Shown here: one piece after another, positions 1-7,619 of the stretch
Layout of the letters: each line of letters starts with the position of its first letter
Numbering within the stretch: the first letter of the stretch is position 1
NCBI GenBank assembly: GCA_946405625.1
Contig: CAMJHQ010000021.1
Span: forward strand, 1-55,050
Source of the DNA: an uncultured Lachnospiraceae bacterium
GTDB taxonomy: Bacteria; Bacillota; Clostridia; Lachnospirales; Lachnospiraceae
DNA length: 55,050 bases
Direction of reading: 5' to 3'
The notes under the pieces: model-generated
Told to the model about the DNA's origin: nothing
Database searches by the model: none
What the model saw: only the letters and a program-made list of their open reading frames with translations
Position numbers and translations under genes: made by a program

Positions 1-170
1 TAGGTAATAATCTATGCTTCTTATAGAAGTAACCGGTGGGATAATAACATATTTTTTCGTCAAATAAAAGAACCTTTTAGTATACAATGAAAATATATAG
101 CGTAAGGAGGGGTGTCGTTCATATCCTTACAGGTCAATCTTCGGTTACTACTTTACCTCAAAAGCTCTCT

Positions 171-917
171 TCATTTCTCCGACTGTTTATACTCTTTATC
201 CATGATTTCTTTAAACTCATCGTAGAAACCCCAGTCAAAAGCAAAATTACAATGTCTGTTATCTCTTTCGGAGTATTGATCAGGCAATATATTTGTCTTG
301 GATTTCGATACTTTTTCCAGAAAATCATCCACTCTCTCAGATCCCTCATCAAAATAGTACTCAAGGAATGGCCAAATCTCTTCGCTGACATCATCTTCTA
401 TCAGTTTCATATCAATACTTTCCATAATCTCATCCGGCGAAATCTCTCTTCTTCGGACTGCCATAATATCCGCTTCTGTCACTGAATCGGGATTCATAAA
501 GTTTCTGTCTATAATCCACGCAAGAATATATGAGATTTCAGCGGCACAGTACTTCCATATAACCGCAATATCCTGATATGTAAGAGTTCCCGACTTATTA
601 TACTGAACTCTATAATTTGCCTCAGCAACATCCCAATTCCATTCAGCATTATAAAGTCTCGTGCGAACCTGATTAACAGATGTCTGCTGCGGCATCACCT
701 TCCAAGGTTCCTTATATTGTTTTGAGAATTTGATAATTCCAAAAATACACGTCGCAAGCAAAATTCCTAAAACCAATACAAATACCGGAATGTCTGATTT
801 ATCAGAATCAAATATTACAATGCATGTAAACCCAATTACACTTAAAGCTACTATAATACTGCATGCAATTATCCCGCTTCTGGCATTCTTTTTTATAAAT
901 TCTTCTTTCTCTATCAT
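171..917 (-). CDS. Unknown protein with two N-terminal membrane segments
   Basis: About 248 residues. Two hydrophobic helices lie near residues 15-37 and 44-66, followed by a charged soluble region of about 180 residues that is probably cytoplasmic. No motif I recognise. The ATG at 917 is preferred over the one at 923 because a GGAG lies 6 bases before 917 but abuts 923. It lies 37 bases downstream of the next unknown membrane gene (955-1512), also on the minus strand, so the two are probably co-transcribed from the promoter at 1564-1592. Function unknown. Confidence 0.65.
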   Translation of the reverse strand: MIEKEEFIKKNARSGIIACSIIVALSVIGFTCIVIFDSDKSDIPVFVLVLGILLATCIFGIIKFSKQYKEPWKVMPQQTSVNQVRTRLYNAEWNWDVAEANYRVQYNKSGTLTYQDIAVIWKYCAAEISYILAWIIDRNFMNPDSVTEADIMAVRRREISPDEIMESIDMKLIEDDVSEEIWPFLEYYFDEGSERVDDFLEKVSKSKTNILPDQYSERDNRHCNFAFDWGFYDEFKEIMDKEYKQSEK

Positions 918-954
918 TCTCATCTCCGCGCCCGGGGTCAGACCTCTATATTAT

Positions 955-1512
955 TTAATAAAGTTTTGCCTGATATAAAGATCCCTTCTTAATTACCATT
1001 ACAGGAGTACCTTCATCTGCACTTTCATAAGCAGCCTTGGTAGTCTGAATATCCTGAACTATAATCTTTTCCGGCTCTTCAAAGATTACTGTAAAGAAAT
1101 ACATCTTCTGATGTCTGCTTCCGCTTCCGGCATGATTTGTATAACGATAATGCTTCCATACCGCTGTTCCGTATGCAATCTTTGGTTTACTTAAAAACGA
1201 TCCAAGGAAAAAATAAAGTAACGCAACTGTACCGATAAGGCTTAATACTCCACCTGTTATCTGCTTTGTTGCAAATGCAAATACCGTCGTAAGAGCGAAG
1301 GCCGCAATGCCTACACCGATTACCCAATTTATGTTTTTCTCGGTAGAGTTTGCATTTCTTTTTTCAATATCATTCTGTATATCTCTCACCTTAATCTCAC
1401 TCGGCATTGCCTGCCTGTAATTGGCATACTTAACCGAAAGTCTCTTAATTTCCTCAAGATAATCCGGTGCAATACCACCTACTATCTGTTCTGCAAAATC
1501 AGCCATACTCAT
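955..1512 (-). CDS. Unknown protein with two membrane segments
   Basis: 185 residues. An N-terminal soluble stretch of about 60 residues is followed by two hydrophobic helices (about 62-82 and 88-108) and a C-terminal soluble domain rich in beta-type sequence (VIFEEPEKIIVQDI). GGAGG lies 10 bases before the ATG at 1512. It is the first gene of a probable two-gene operon with 171-917 and has a consensus-like promoter at 1564-1592. I do not recognise the family. Confidence 0.7.
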   Translation of the reverse strand: MSMADFAEQIVGGIAPDYLEEIKRLSVKYANYRQAMPSEIKVRDIQNDIEKRNANSTEKNINWVIGVGIAAFALTTVFAFATKQITGGVLSLIGTVALLYFFLGSFLSKPKIAYGTAVWKHYRYTNHAGSGSRHQKMYFFTVIFEEPEKIIVQDIQTTKAAYESADEGTPVMVIKKGSLYQAKLY

Positions 1513-1563
1513 AATTTTTTATCCTCCACTAATATCATTTGTTATTATCATTATGATTATATG

Positions 1564-1592
1564 ATGATACCACAAGGTTTTATATCTGTCAA
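1564..1592 (-). promoter_or_regulatory. Sigma-A promoter for the 1512-171 operon
   Basis: On the minus strand TTGACA (1592-1587), 17 bases, TATCAT (1569-1564). It lies about 50 bases before the ATG at 1512. Confidence 0.7.
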
Positions 1593-1743
1593 CTGTTTTC
1601 ATCCACACTCCGTTCCCATTCTATTTTCTGTTACATACTTCAGTTACTTTTACTTCATATATATCACAAATCTGATTTTCCCGTGGAATCTTTGCATAAA
1701 GCCAAAATAAATGGTGAACGACATATTTATCTCGGAATCATCT

Positions 1744-1778
1744 AAAAAGCACCGCAGCTATCTAAAACTGCGGTGCTT
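1744..1778 (-). terminator. Rho-independent terminator of the MecA-like gene
   Basis: Perfect 11-bp stem (1747-1757 with 1768-1778, arm AAGCACCGCAG) and 10-base loop, followed on the minus strand by a run of Ts (1748-1744). It starts 25 bases after the stop of the MecA-like gene. Confidence 0.9.
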
Positions 1779-1802
1779 CGTACTCTTATTAAATTTCAAA
1801 TC

Positions 1803-2519
1803 TTAATCCATCTTGGATAATCTCTGAAGTGCTTCATCTCTGATGATCAGTCTGAAGTGCTCCTCGAAATAGTCAACGCTGGTATAAACAGTTGATATTT
1901 CTCTGCCATACTCACCGGCCTTGATTCCGGCTCTTCTAAACTCTTCCTTCGTATTTCTGTTTCTGTACATTATGAGATAAAATCTCTTATCCTTCGGGTT
2001 TGAATACAGACTGTTGTTGCTGTCATAGAACCCTGTTACGATATGTGCCACCTCAATAACATCATTCAGATTATCAAAAGCGAAGGTCTGATAAATGGTA
2101 CTATCTGCCGCAGCGTCATCCGGGAGTTCTTCCCAGTCCTCATCAGGCATATCATTCATTTCTTCAGCTTCTTCATCCTCAACAGGTCCCTTGAACGGAA
2201 GATCATCCATATCAGGTGCATCCATCATCTTATCTCCTGCAAACTTGGAGAATCTGGAGTTCATTTCTTCAGGATTATCGACCTTTGTGATAATGAGCAT
2301 AAGTGAATCAGGCTTTACAGGAATTGCCTCTATCATTATAGGCGTTTCGTCTGCTTCAAAGCCAAGCTCTTCCTTAGCCTTATACATCAGGTCCTTAAAA
2401 AGCTCCTTAGCCTTCTCTGTTCCGTATGCAAGCTCGGTAAGATTTATATGCATAGCCGCCAGTTCAGATCTGGTCAGCGTACATTTTATTTTGTTTTCAT
2501 TTATACGTTCTAATTTCAT
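1803..2519 (-). CDS. mecA: MecA-like adaptor protein
   Basis: 238 residues with the two-domain layout of MecA/YpbH adaptors, which deliver substrates to the ClpC/ClpP protease. The N-terminal substrate-binding domain (about 1-85, beginning MKLERINENKIKCTLT) and the C-terminal ClpC-binding domain (about 141-238) are joined by a very acidic linker (about 97-139). Length fits the family. An AGAGGAT ribosome site precedes the ATG. It is a single-gene transcript with promoter 2634-2662 and terminator 1744-1778. Its target here is unknown: in Bacillus MecA controls competence factor ComK, which clostridia generally lack. Confidence 0.85.
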   Translation of the reverse strand: MKLERINENKIKCTLTRSELAAMHINLTELAYGTEKAKELFKDLMYKAKEELGFEADETPIMIEAIPVKPDSLMLIITKVDNPEEMNSRFSKFAGDKMMDAPDMDDLPFKGPVEDEEAEEMNDMPDEDWEELPDDAAADSTIYQTFAFDNLNDVIEVAHIVTGFYDSNNSLYSNPKDKRFYLIMYRNRNTKEEFRRAGIKAGEYGREISTVYTSVDYFEEHFRLIIRDEALQRLSKMD

Positions 2520-2633
2520 ATAAATCCTCTCTGATCAATCCTCAACATATCACATAATTACCATTTATCATTAAAACAGTCTGTTTCGATGATATTTGTT
2601 CATCGTAACATGCTGAACAGTTAGATTTGTGAC

Positions 2634-2662
2634 ACTATATCATAATAATCAAGATTGGTCAA
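2634..2662 (-). promoter_or_regulatory. Promoter of the MecA-like gene
   Basis: Minus strand TTGACC (2662-2657), 17 bases, TATAGT (2639-2634). The leader of about 110 bases contains a 6-bp inverted repeat (CGATGA at 2587-2592 with TCATCG at 2600-2605). Confidence 0.6.
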
Positions 2663-3024
2663 AATAATTATATCATATTTTTGGTGAAATATCAGTGAAC
2701 AGGCCGAAGCTGCGTATATATTTTACCTATTTCCAAAAATGCGTTCCAATTCCCGGGAAATGCGTTCCAATTGTTGTTGCCTCACATATTGCTTATATTT
2801 ATAATTATTCTTAGAACATCACACGGGATTCCGGATCCGAGACATATGGCAGCCCGAAAAGCCGCGGACGGAATCACCATATAAGCATGACGGCCAAAAA
2901 AATATATCACAGAAAAAACTTCCTAGGATCGATAGGATATCTGCCGAAATGCCGGAAAGGGGTGTGATACTGCACAAATCGATCATAGATTATTTGACTT
3001 TTGAAATAATCGAATTTCCATAAG
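2663..3024. other. Gene-free stretch, possible mobile-element remnant
   Basis: No convincing open frame on either strand. It holds a 15-base direct repeat (2738-2752 and 2758-2772) and a GC-rich patch (about 2823-2880) whose composition differs from the AT-rich flanks. The patch is bounded by GATTCCG (2827-2833) and CGGAATC (2869-2875). A decayed insertion-sequence end is a guess. I recognise no transposase fragment. Confidence 0.35.
2738..2772. repeat. 15-base direct repeat, 20-base period
   Basis: AAATGCGTTCCAATT occurs at 2738-2752 and again, identical, at 2758-2772, separated by CCCGG. Seen directly; role unknown. Confidence 0.85.
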
Positions 3025-3062
3025 ACAAAAGAAATAGAGCCTGCCCACTAAGGACAGGCTCT
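3025..3062 (-). terminator. Terminator of the ferredoxin gene
   Basis: Stem AGAGCCTG (3036-3043) with CAGGCTCT (3055-3062), extended by CC/GG past a mismatch. On the minus strand it is followed by ATTTCTTTTGT. It lies 28 bases after the ferredoxin stop. Confidence 0.8.
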
Positions 3063-3089
3063 TCTTCTTGATATAATTTTCAGATATAA

Positions 3090-3260
3090 TTACTCTTCTG
3101 AAATAGCGCCAACAGGGCAAGCACCTGCACATGTTCCGCAAGAGATGCATGAATCAGCATCGATAACGAACTGTCCGTCTCCCTCTGAGATTGCGCTTAC
3201 AGGACAATTACCTGCACATGTTCCACAAGAAATGCATGAATCACTAATAACGTATGCCAT
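3090..3260 (-). CDS. Ferredoxin, 2[4Fe-4S] type
   Basis: 56 residues, starting MAYVISDSC. Two internally duplicated cluster motifs, CISCGTCAGNCP (residues 9-20) and CISCGTCAGACP (38-49), each give CxxCxxCxxxCP, the classic clostridial ferredoxin that binds two [4Fe-4S] clusters. It is a soluble low-potential electron carrier. The length matches clostridial ferredoxins (about 55 residues). AAGGAGG lies 9 bases before the ATG. It is transcribed alone (promoter 3291-3319, terminator 3025-3062). The partner enzymes (pyruvate:ferredoxin oxidoreductase, hydrogenase, Rnf) are not in the window. Confidence 0.95.
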   Translation of the reverse strand: MAYVISDSCISCGTCAGNCPVSAISEGDGQFVIDADSCISCGTCAGACPVGAISEE

Positions 3261-3290
3261 GATTATTTCCTCCTTGAATAATAGATTAAG

Positions 3291-3319
3291 TCATAACCCT
3301 TAAATTACTTAACTGTCAA
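3291..3319 (-). promoter_or_regulatory. Promoter of the ferredoxin gene
   Basis: Minus strand TTGACA (3319-3314), 17 bases, TTATGA (3296-3291), about 30 bases before the ferredoxin ATG. Confidence 0.6.
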
Positions 3320-3378
3320 GGCGAGTATACAACAGCGCTAATTATTTAGACAATTTAAACTTTATTAGTTATAACTTA

Positions 3379-4224
3379 CTATAATTCAATCGCCGCAGAG
3401 TATACGTCACGTTTGGGAATTCCCCTTTCTTCCGCTACAGCTTTAACGGCTTCTTTCTTGGACATTCCCTTTTCCATATAGGATTTTATATGGTCCTCGA
3501 TCGAAATATCCTCCCATTTCTTCTCAGCCTCTTCACGAAGCTCATTTGCGGACTTTCCCTCAATAACAAGAACATATTCTCCTCTCGGAGCATCTGTCTC
3601 GAATAGATTCAGTGCTTCAGCGAAGGTGGTTTTTATGAAACTCTCATGCTTCTTTGTAAGCTCTTTACAGATAGTGAGGCTCCTCTCGCCTCCGAATACC
3701 TCTGCCAGCTCATTCAGTGTCTTAATAAGCCTGTGAGGCGCCTCATATATGATGATGGTTCTCGTCTCTATCTTAAGTTCATTTAAAATGCTTTTTCTTT
3801 CCTTCTTATCCTGAGACAGAAATGCTTCAAACACGAATCTTCCCGTTTTCTGACCTGAAGCTATAAGAGCATTTACGGCTGCACAGGCTCCCGGAACAGG
3901 AACTACGGATATACCCGCATCAATGCACTTCTGAACCAGCACTTCTCCGGGATCCGATATTCCCGGCGTTCCCGCGTCGGTAATAAGAGCAATATTCTTG
4001 CCCTCCAGAAGATCCGCAACCAGCAGCTCGGCTTTATCATATTTATTGAATTCATGATAGCTCGTCATAGGAGTCTTGATCTCAAAATGATTGAGCAGCT
4101 TGATACTGTTTCTGGTATCCTCTGCCGCGATAATATCCGCCTCGGAAAGTACCCTGACCGCTCTAAATGTCATATCTTCAAGATTTCCTATGGGTGTTGC
4201 CACCAGATATAATATTCCTGCCAT
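3379..4224 (-). CDS. rsmI: 16S rRNA C1402 2'-O-methyltransferase RsmI
   Basis: 281 residues. This SAM-dependent tetrapyrrole-methylase-fold enzyme methylates the 2'-O of C1402 in 16S rRNA, in the decoding centre. The N terminus (GILYLVATPIGNLEDMTFRA), AEDTR (35-39), the TDAGTPGISDPG glycine loop and VPGACA are hallmark RsmI motifs. The last 45 residues form the extra helical domain common in Firmicute RsmI. AGAGGAATAGGA precedes the ATG. It is the last gene of the tmk-holB-ricT-trmN6-rsmI block, as in Bacillus, here 105 bases after trmN6. Confidence 0.97.
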   Translation of the reverse strand: MAGILYLVATPIGNLEDMTFRAVRVLSEADIIAAEDTRNSIKLLNHFEIKTPMTSYHEFNKYDKAELLVADLLEGKNIALITDAGTPGISDPGEVLVQKCIDAGISVVPVPGACAAVNALIASGQKTGRFVFEAFLSQDKKERKSILNELKIETRTIIIYEAPHRLIKTLNELAEVFGGERSLTICKELTKKHESFIKTTFAEALNLFETDAPRGEYVLVIEGKSANELREEAEKKWEDISIEDHIKSYMEKGMSKKEAVKAVAEERGIPKRDVYSAAIEL

Positions 4225-4329
4225 TTCCTATTCCTCTTTTACATTTCACCGAATCCACTTCTTCAACAAACTGTCCATGATGCCGAATGCATCCGATTCC
4301 TTGATTTCAATCTTACTACGGTCAGCTTA

Positions 4330-5070
4330 TTACTTTCCGTAATATTTAAGCAGTTCCTTCGTATACTGACCATCTTCATCGCGTACTATCAATGTAGGAA
4401 GTACCTTACAGAAGGCTCCCGCTCCCTTAACTGCCTCTATAAGTACCATATTCGGCTCCTTATCGACGAAAGGCTGTACCAGCTGTATTCTCTTCGGTTC
4501 AAGCTTGTAACGCTTCATAAGCTCTATTATCTCCGGAAGTCGGAAGGGCTTATGGACCATGTTAAAGCTTCCTCCTGAATTCAGAAGATAGGATGCTGCA
4601 GCGATCACTTCCTCAAGATTAACGAGAATCTCGTGACGCGCTATATTTACCGAACTGCTCGGATTATTCAGGCCGCTGCTCTCACTGATGTAAGGCGGAT
4701 TGGATGTTACGATATCGAATGATCCGTGCTCATACATTTCCCTGACATTCCTGATATCGCCTTCGACTATCCTGCAGCTGTCCTCAACATGATTAAGCTT
4801 TATGCTTCTTGATGCCATTTCAGCCATATCATGCTGGATCTCCAGACCCGTAAAGTCGGCGCCCTTCCCCTTAGCCTTCATCAGAAGAGGAATCACGCCT
4901 GTTCCTGTTCCGAGATCCATAACCTTTGCAGACGGCTTTCCCACCGTGAAGTTACTGAGCAGAACTGCATCCATTCCAAAACAAAAACAAGAAGGGTTCT
5001 GTATAATACAGAACCCGTTGCAATCTAGATCATCTATTCTTTCATTTTCAGTCAAGACCGGATTTTCCAT
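4330..5070 (-). CDS. trmN6: tRNA1(Val) (adenine37-N6)-methyltransferase-like
   Basis: About 246 residues. Rossmann-fold SAM methyltransferase of the TrmN6/YfiC (Bacillus YabB) family. It has a VMDLGTGTGVIPLLM SAM motif and the NPPY catalytic motif (SNPPYISES) typical of N6-adenine methylation. N-terminal DCNGFCIIQNPSCFCFGMDAVLL is characteristic. The frame stays open upstream to 5226, but that part overlaps ricT, is basic and non-conserved in appearance, and the ATG at 5070 has a GGAG 7 bases upstream. It overlaps the ricT end by 23 bases, so coupled translation is likely. Two stop codons (TAA TAA) end it. Confidence 0.88.
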   Translation of the reverse strand: MENPVLTENERIDDLDCNGFCIIQNPSCFCFGMDAVLLSNFTVGKPSAKVMDLGTGTGVIPLLMKAKGKGADFTGLEIQHDMAEMASRSIKLNHVEDSCRIVEGDIRNVREMYEHGSFDIVTSNPPYISESSGLNNPSSSVNIARHEILVNLEEVIAAASYLLNSGGSFNMVHKPFRLPEIIELMKRYKLEPKRIQLVQPFVDKEPNMVLIEAVKGAGAFCKVLPTLIVRDEDGQYTKELLKYYGK

Positions 5071-5971
5071 CGTTTTTCTCCAAAGCCTCCAGTGCCTCAA
5101 GCTCTGAATCCTCTTTCTTTCCGTGCTTCTCGTTATTATCATGACGATGACGGCGGCGAGGCTTAAACTTAAGCTCCGAAACCTTATAATCCATTGCCTC
5201 CTTGTTACCCTCTTCATCGGTAACAACTATTCTTACTGTCTGTCTGAGTACATTTACATCCGCAACCTCTCCTACAAGTCCGTCGAAGGTCTTAACCGAG
5301 TCTCCGACATTCGGAAGTTTGGAGTTAAGATACTCATATGTATCCTCCTCATACTTAAGACAGCACATAAGTCTTCCGCATACACCCGATATCTTGGTTG
5401 GATTCAGAGACAGGCTCTGCTCCTTTGCCATTTTGATCGATACCGGAATAAATTCTGAAAGATAGGAATGACAGCAGAGTTCTCTTCCGCACATTCCGAG
5501 ACCGCCGGCAAGCTTTGCCTCGTCTCTTACACCTACCTGTCTCAGCTCTATTCTTGTCTTAAATACTGCTGCGAGATCACGAACCAGTTCACGGAAGTCA
5601 ACTCTTCCGTCAGCCGTAAAATAGAAAAGAACCTTGCTGTTATCAAAGGTATACTCTGCAGCAATAAGCTTCATTTCAAGATTATGATTCTTAATCTTCT
5701 CCAGGCAGATTCTGTAAGCCTTCTCAGATTTCTCCTTGTTGGCTTCATACTGCTTACGGTCTTCCTCTGTAGCAAGTCTGATTATCGGCTTGAGATCCTG
5801 AGGAATCTCCTTTTCCTCAACCGACTTTCTCTCAGTTACAACTTTTCCGTATTCCACGCCTCTTGCCGTTTCCACGATTACATTGGAATCAGCTGGAATG
5901 TTATAATCCTTGGGATCAAAATAATATATCTTACCGTTCGTTCTGAAACGAACACCTATAACGTCTCTCAT
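5048..5971 (-). CDS. ricT: RicT/YaaT, PSP1-domain iron-sulfur regulatory protein
   Basis: About 307 residues. PSP1 C-terminal-domain protein of the YaaT/RicT family. In Bacillus it works with YlbF (RicF) and YmcA (RicA) in an Fe-S-bearing complex that promotes RNase Y mRNA processing, sporulation and biofilm formation. The cysteine signatures GMCGRELCC and GVCGRLMCC give six cysteines that can ligate clusters. The C-terminal tail is charged and low-complexity. Two adjacent ATGs (5974, 5971) overlap the holB stop. AGGAG is well spaced only for 5971. In Bacillus yaaT also directly follows holB. Confidence 0.93.
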   Translation of the reverse strand: MRDVIGVRFRTNGKIYYFDPKDYNIPADSNVIVETARGVEYGKVVTERKSVEEKEIPQDLKPIIRLATEEDRKQYEANKEKSEKAYRICLEKIKNHNLEMKLIAAEYTFDNSKVLFYFTADGRVDFRELVRDLAAVFKTRIELRQVGVRDEAKLAGGLGMCGRELCCHSYLSEFIPVSIKMAKEQSLSLNPTKISGVCGRLMCCLKYEEDTYEYLNSKLPNVGDSVKTFDGLVGEVADVNVLRQTVRIVVTDEEGNKEAMDYKVSELKFKPRRRHRHDNNEKHGKKEDSELEALEALEKNDGKSGLD

Positions 5972-6957
5972 CATATCTCCTTAAGCGTCAGTATCAGAAG
6001 ACGCATAATATCATCGAATCTCGCATTTGCTCTGAGGCGGACCTTGGCATTTGAAACAGCCTTTGCCTTATCCTCAAGCTCGTTGAAGGACAAGTACTTC
6101 GCCTGGTTGCTGATCACCGAATACTGATCTTTGAACAGGATCTTGTCCGGATTACCCGTTACCTTAAGCACGATTATATCTCTGTACCACATCATCATAA
6201 GGTCAAGATATTCCTCTATGCTCATCTTATAACGTTCCGCAGCCTTAAGGCATTCAACTATCTCTTCCATATCCATATCATAGATATGCGTTTCCAACTC
6301 AATGACCGAATTGATCAGTCCCTGATACTCTTCATTTGTTGCAAGGCTGATAGCCTTTCCAAGATTTCCCTGTGCATACTCGATAGCAAATTCAGCTCTC
6401 TCGCTTTCAATGCCGTAATTAGTCTTCAGATATTCCTTGATATCCTTTTCTCTGACCGGCTTCGTAGCTATCTCTATACATCTTGAACGGATGGTCGGAA
6501 GAAGCTTATCCGGATTTGATGTAATAAGAATAATAATTCCGTATTCAGGCGGCTCCTCAATAGTCTTGAGCAGCGCATTCTGTGCCTGATCGTTCATCTT
6601 CTCGCTGTCTTTAATAATATAAATCTTATATCTGCTGCTGTATGGCTTGATATCCATACTGTTTACAACCTGCTCCCTGATTTCCTCAACAGAGATAAGG
6701 TTCGGCTTTGCATGATTTACATATATTACATCCGGATGATTTCCCGTATCCATCTGATGGCATGAGGCGCAGTTATCGCACGAATCGGTTCCGCCCTCCT
6801 CGCACTGCAGCGTTTTTGCAAAACAAAATGCGAGCGAACTTCTTCCGCTTCCTTCCTCGCCCGAAAGGATATATGCATGGCTTACCTTACCGGACTCAAT
6901 ACTGCTTCTGAATCTGGTGATTATATCTTCATGTCCGACTATATGTCTGAAATCCAT
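5971..6957 (-). CDS. holB: DNA polymerase III delta' subunit
   Basis: 328 residues. Clamp-loader subunit of the AAA+ family. Zinc-binding cysteines C52, C60, C63 and C66 follow the P-loop region, as in delta' and gamma/tau. IKDSEKMNDQAQNALLKTIE and an SRC motif (IRSRCIEI) are family hallmarks. The P-loop reads GEEGSGRSS with Arg instead of the usual Lys, fitting a subunit that is not itself an active ATPase. It lies 14 bases after tmk and overlaps ricT by a base or so. Confidence 0.96.
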   Translation of the reverse strand: MDFRHIVGHEDIITRFRSSIESGKVSHAYILSGEEGSGRSSLAFCFAKTLQCEEGGTDSCDNCASCHQMDTGNHPDVIYVNHAKPNLISVEEIREQVVNSMDIKPYSSRYKIYIIKDSEKMNDQAQNALLKTIEEPPEYGIIILITSNPDKLLPTIRSRCIEIATKPVREKDIKEYLKTNYGIESERAEFAIEYAQGNLGKAISLATNEEYQGLINSVIELETHIYDMDMEEIVECLKAAERYKMSIEEYLDLMMMWYRDIIVLKVTGNPDKILFKDQYSVISNQAKYLSFNELEDKAKAVSNAKVRLRANARFDDIMRLLILTLKEI

Positions 6958-6971
6958 CAGCTAAACCTCCG

Positions 6972-7598
6972 TTATTTTGAAAGGATCGTTTCAACCCGTT
7001 CTTTTATAATACCACATATCTCCTCAATAGGTAAAGTTGCATCTATCTTTTCTATTCTCTCAGGGAATCTGTCATGAAGACTTCTATATCCCTCGGCAAC
7101 GGCTTTGTGGAATTCAAGAGATTCCAGCTCCATCCTGTCAAGCTCCTTCTGATCCTTCTTTCTGGCTATTCCTACTTCTGCAGGAAGATCCAGAAGAAAT
7201 GTAACATCCGGCATATACTCTCCTATCGCATGAAGATTGACCTCATAAACCGCATCTACTCCAAGGCCTCTTGCCATTCCCTGATATACAAGGGATGAAT
7301 CAACGAATCTGTCACTTATAACAGCCTTTCCGCTTTCAAGTGCCGGTCCTACTACCTCTGCGATAAGCTGTGCTCTTGCAGATGCATATAAAAGCATTTC
7401 CGTAACCGGCGACATTTCTGAATATTCTCTGTTCAGGATAACTCCTCTGATATCCTCGCTGATCCTGGTTCCTCCGGGTTCACGGGTTATCAGAACATCG
7501 TAACCTTTCTTCTCAAGATACTCCTTCAGGAGCTCTATCTGTGTACTCTTTCCGGAACCGTCCGGTCCTTCCATTGTGATAAATATACCCTTTTTCAT
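6972..7598 (-). CDS. tmk: Thymidylate kinase
   Basis: 208 residues, usual length. Phosphorylates dTMP to dTDP with ATP. P-loop GPDGSGKST (11-19), TREPGGT (38-44), SDRFVDSSLVYQG (95-107) and a lid region ARKK...ELDRME are all present. An AAGGA-type ribosome site overlaps the end of the capA-like gene 21 bases upstream. In Bacillus tmk is followed by darA and yaaR before holB. Both are absent here, so the block is compact. Confidence 0.97.
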   Translation of the reverse strand: MKKGIFITMEGPDGSGKSTQIELLKEYLEKKGYDVLITREPGGTRISEDIRGVILNREYSEMSPVTEMLLYASARAQLIAEVVGPALESGKAVISDRFVDSSLVYQGMARGLGVDAVYEVNLHAIGEYMPDVTFLLDLPAEVGIARKKDQKELDRMELESLEFHKAVAEGYRSLHDRFPERIEKIDATLPIEEICGIIKERVETILSK

Positions 7599-7619
7599 CT
7601 GTCCATATCCTTAATCATA

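Noticed and set aside
87-485. Plus-strand open frame of 132 codons at the left end
   Set aside because: Antisense to the unknown membrane gene 171-917; composition does not look like a protein, although GGAGG-like sequence occurs near it.
4248-4329. In-frame 26-codon extension after the double stop of trmN6 (protein-like ending KKWIR)
   Set aside because: Two consecutive TAA codons precede it and the family ends about here; too short to call a decayed tail or a gene.
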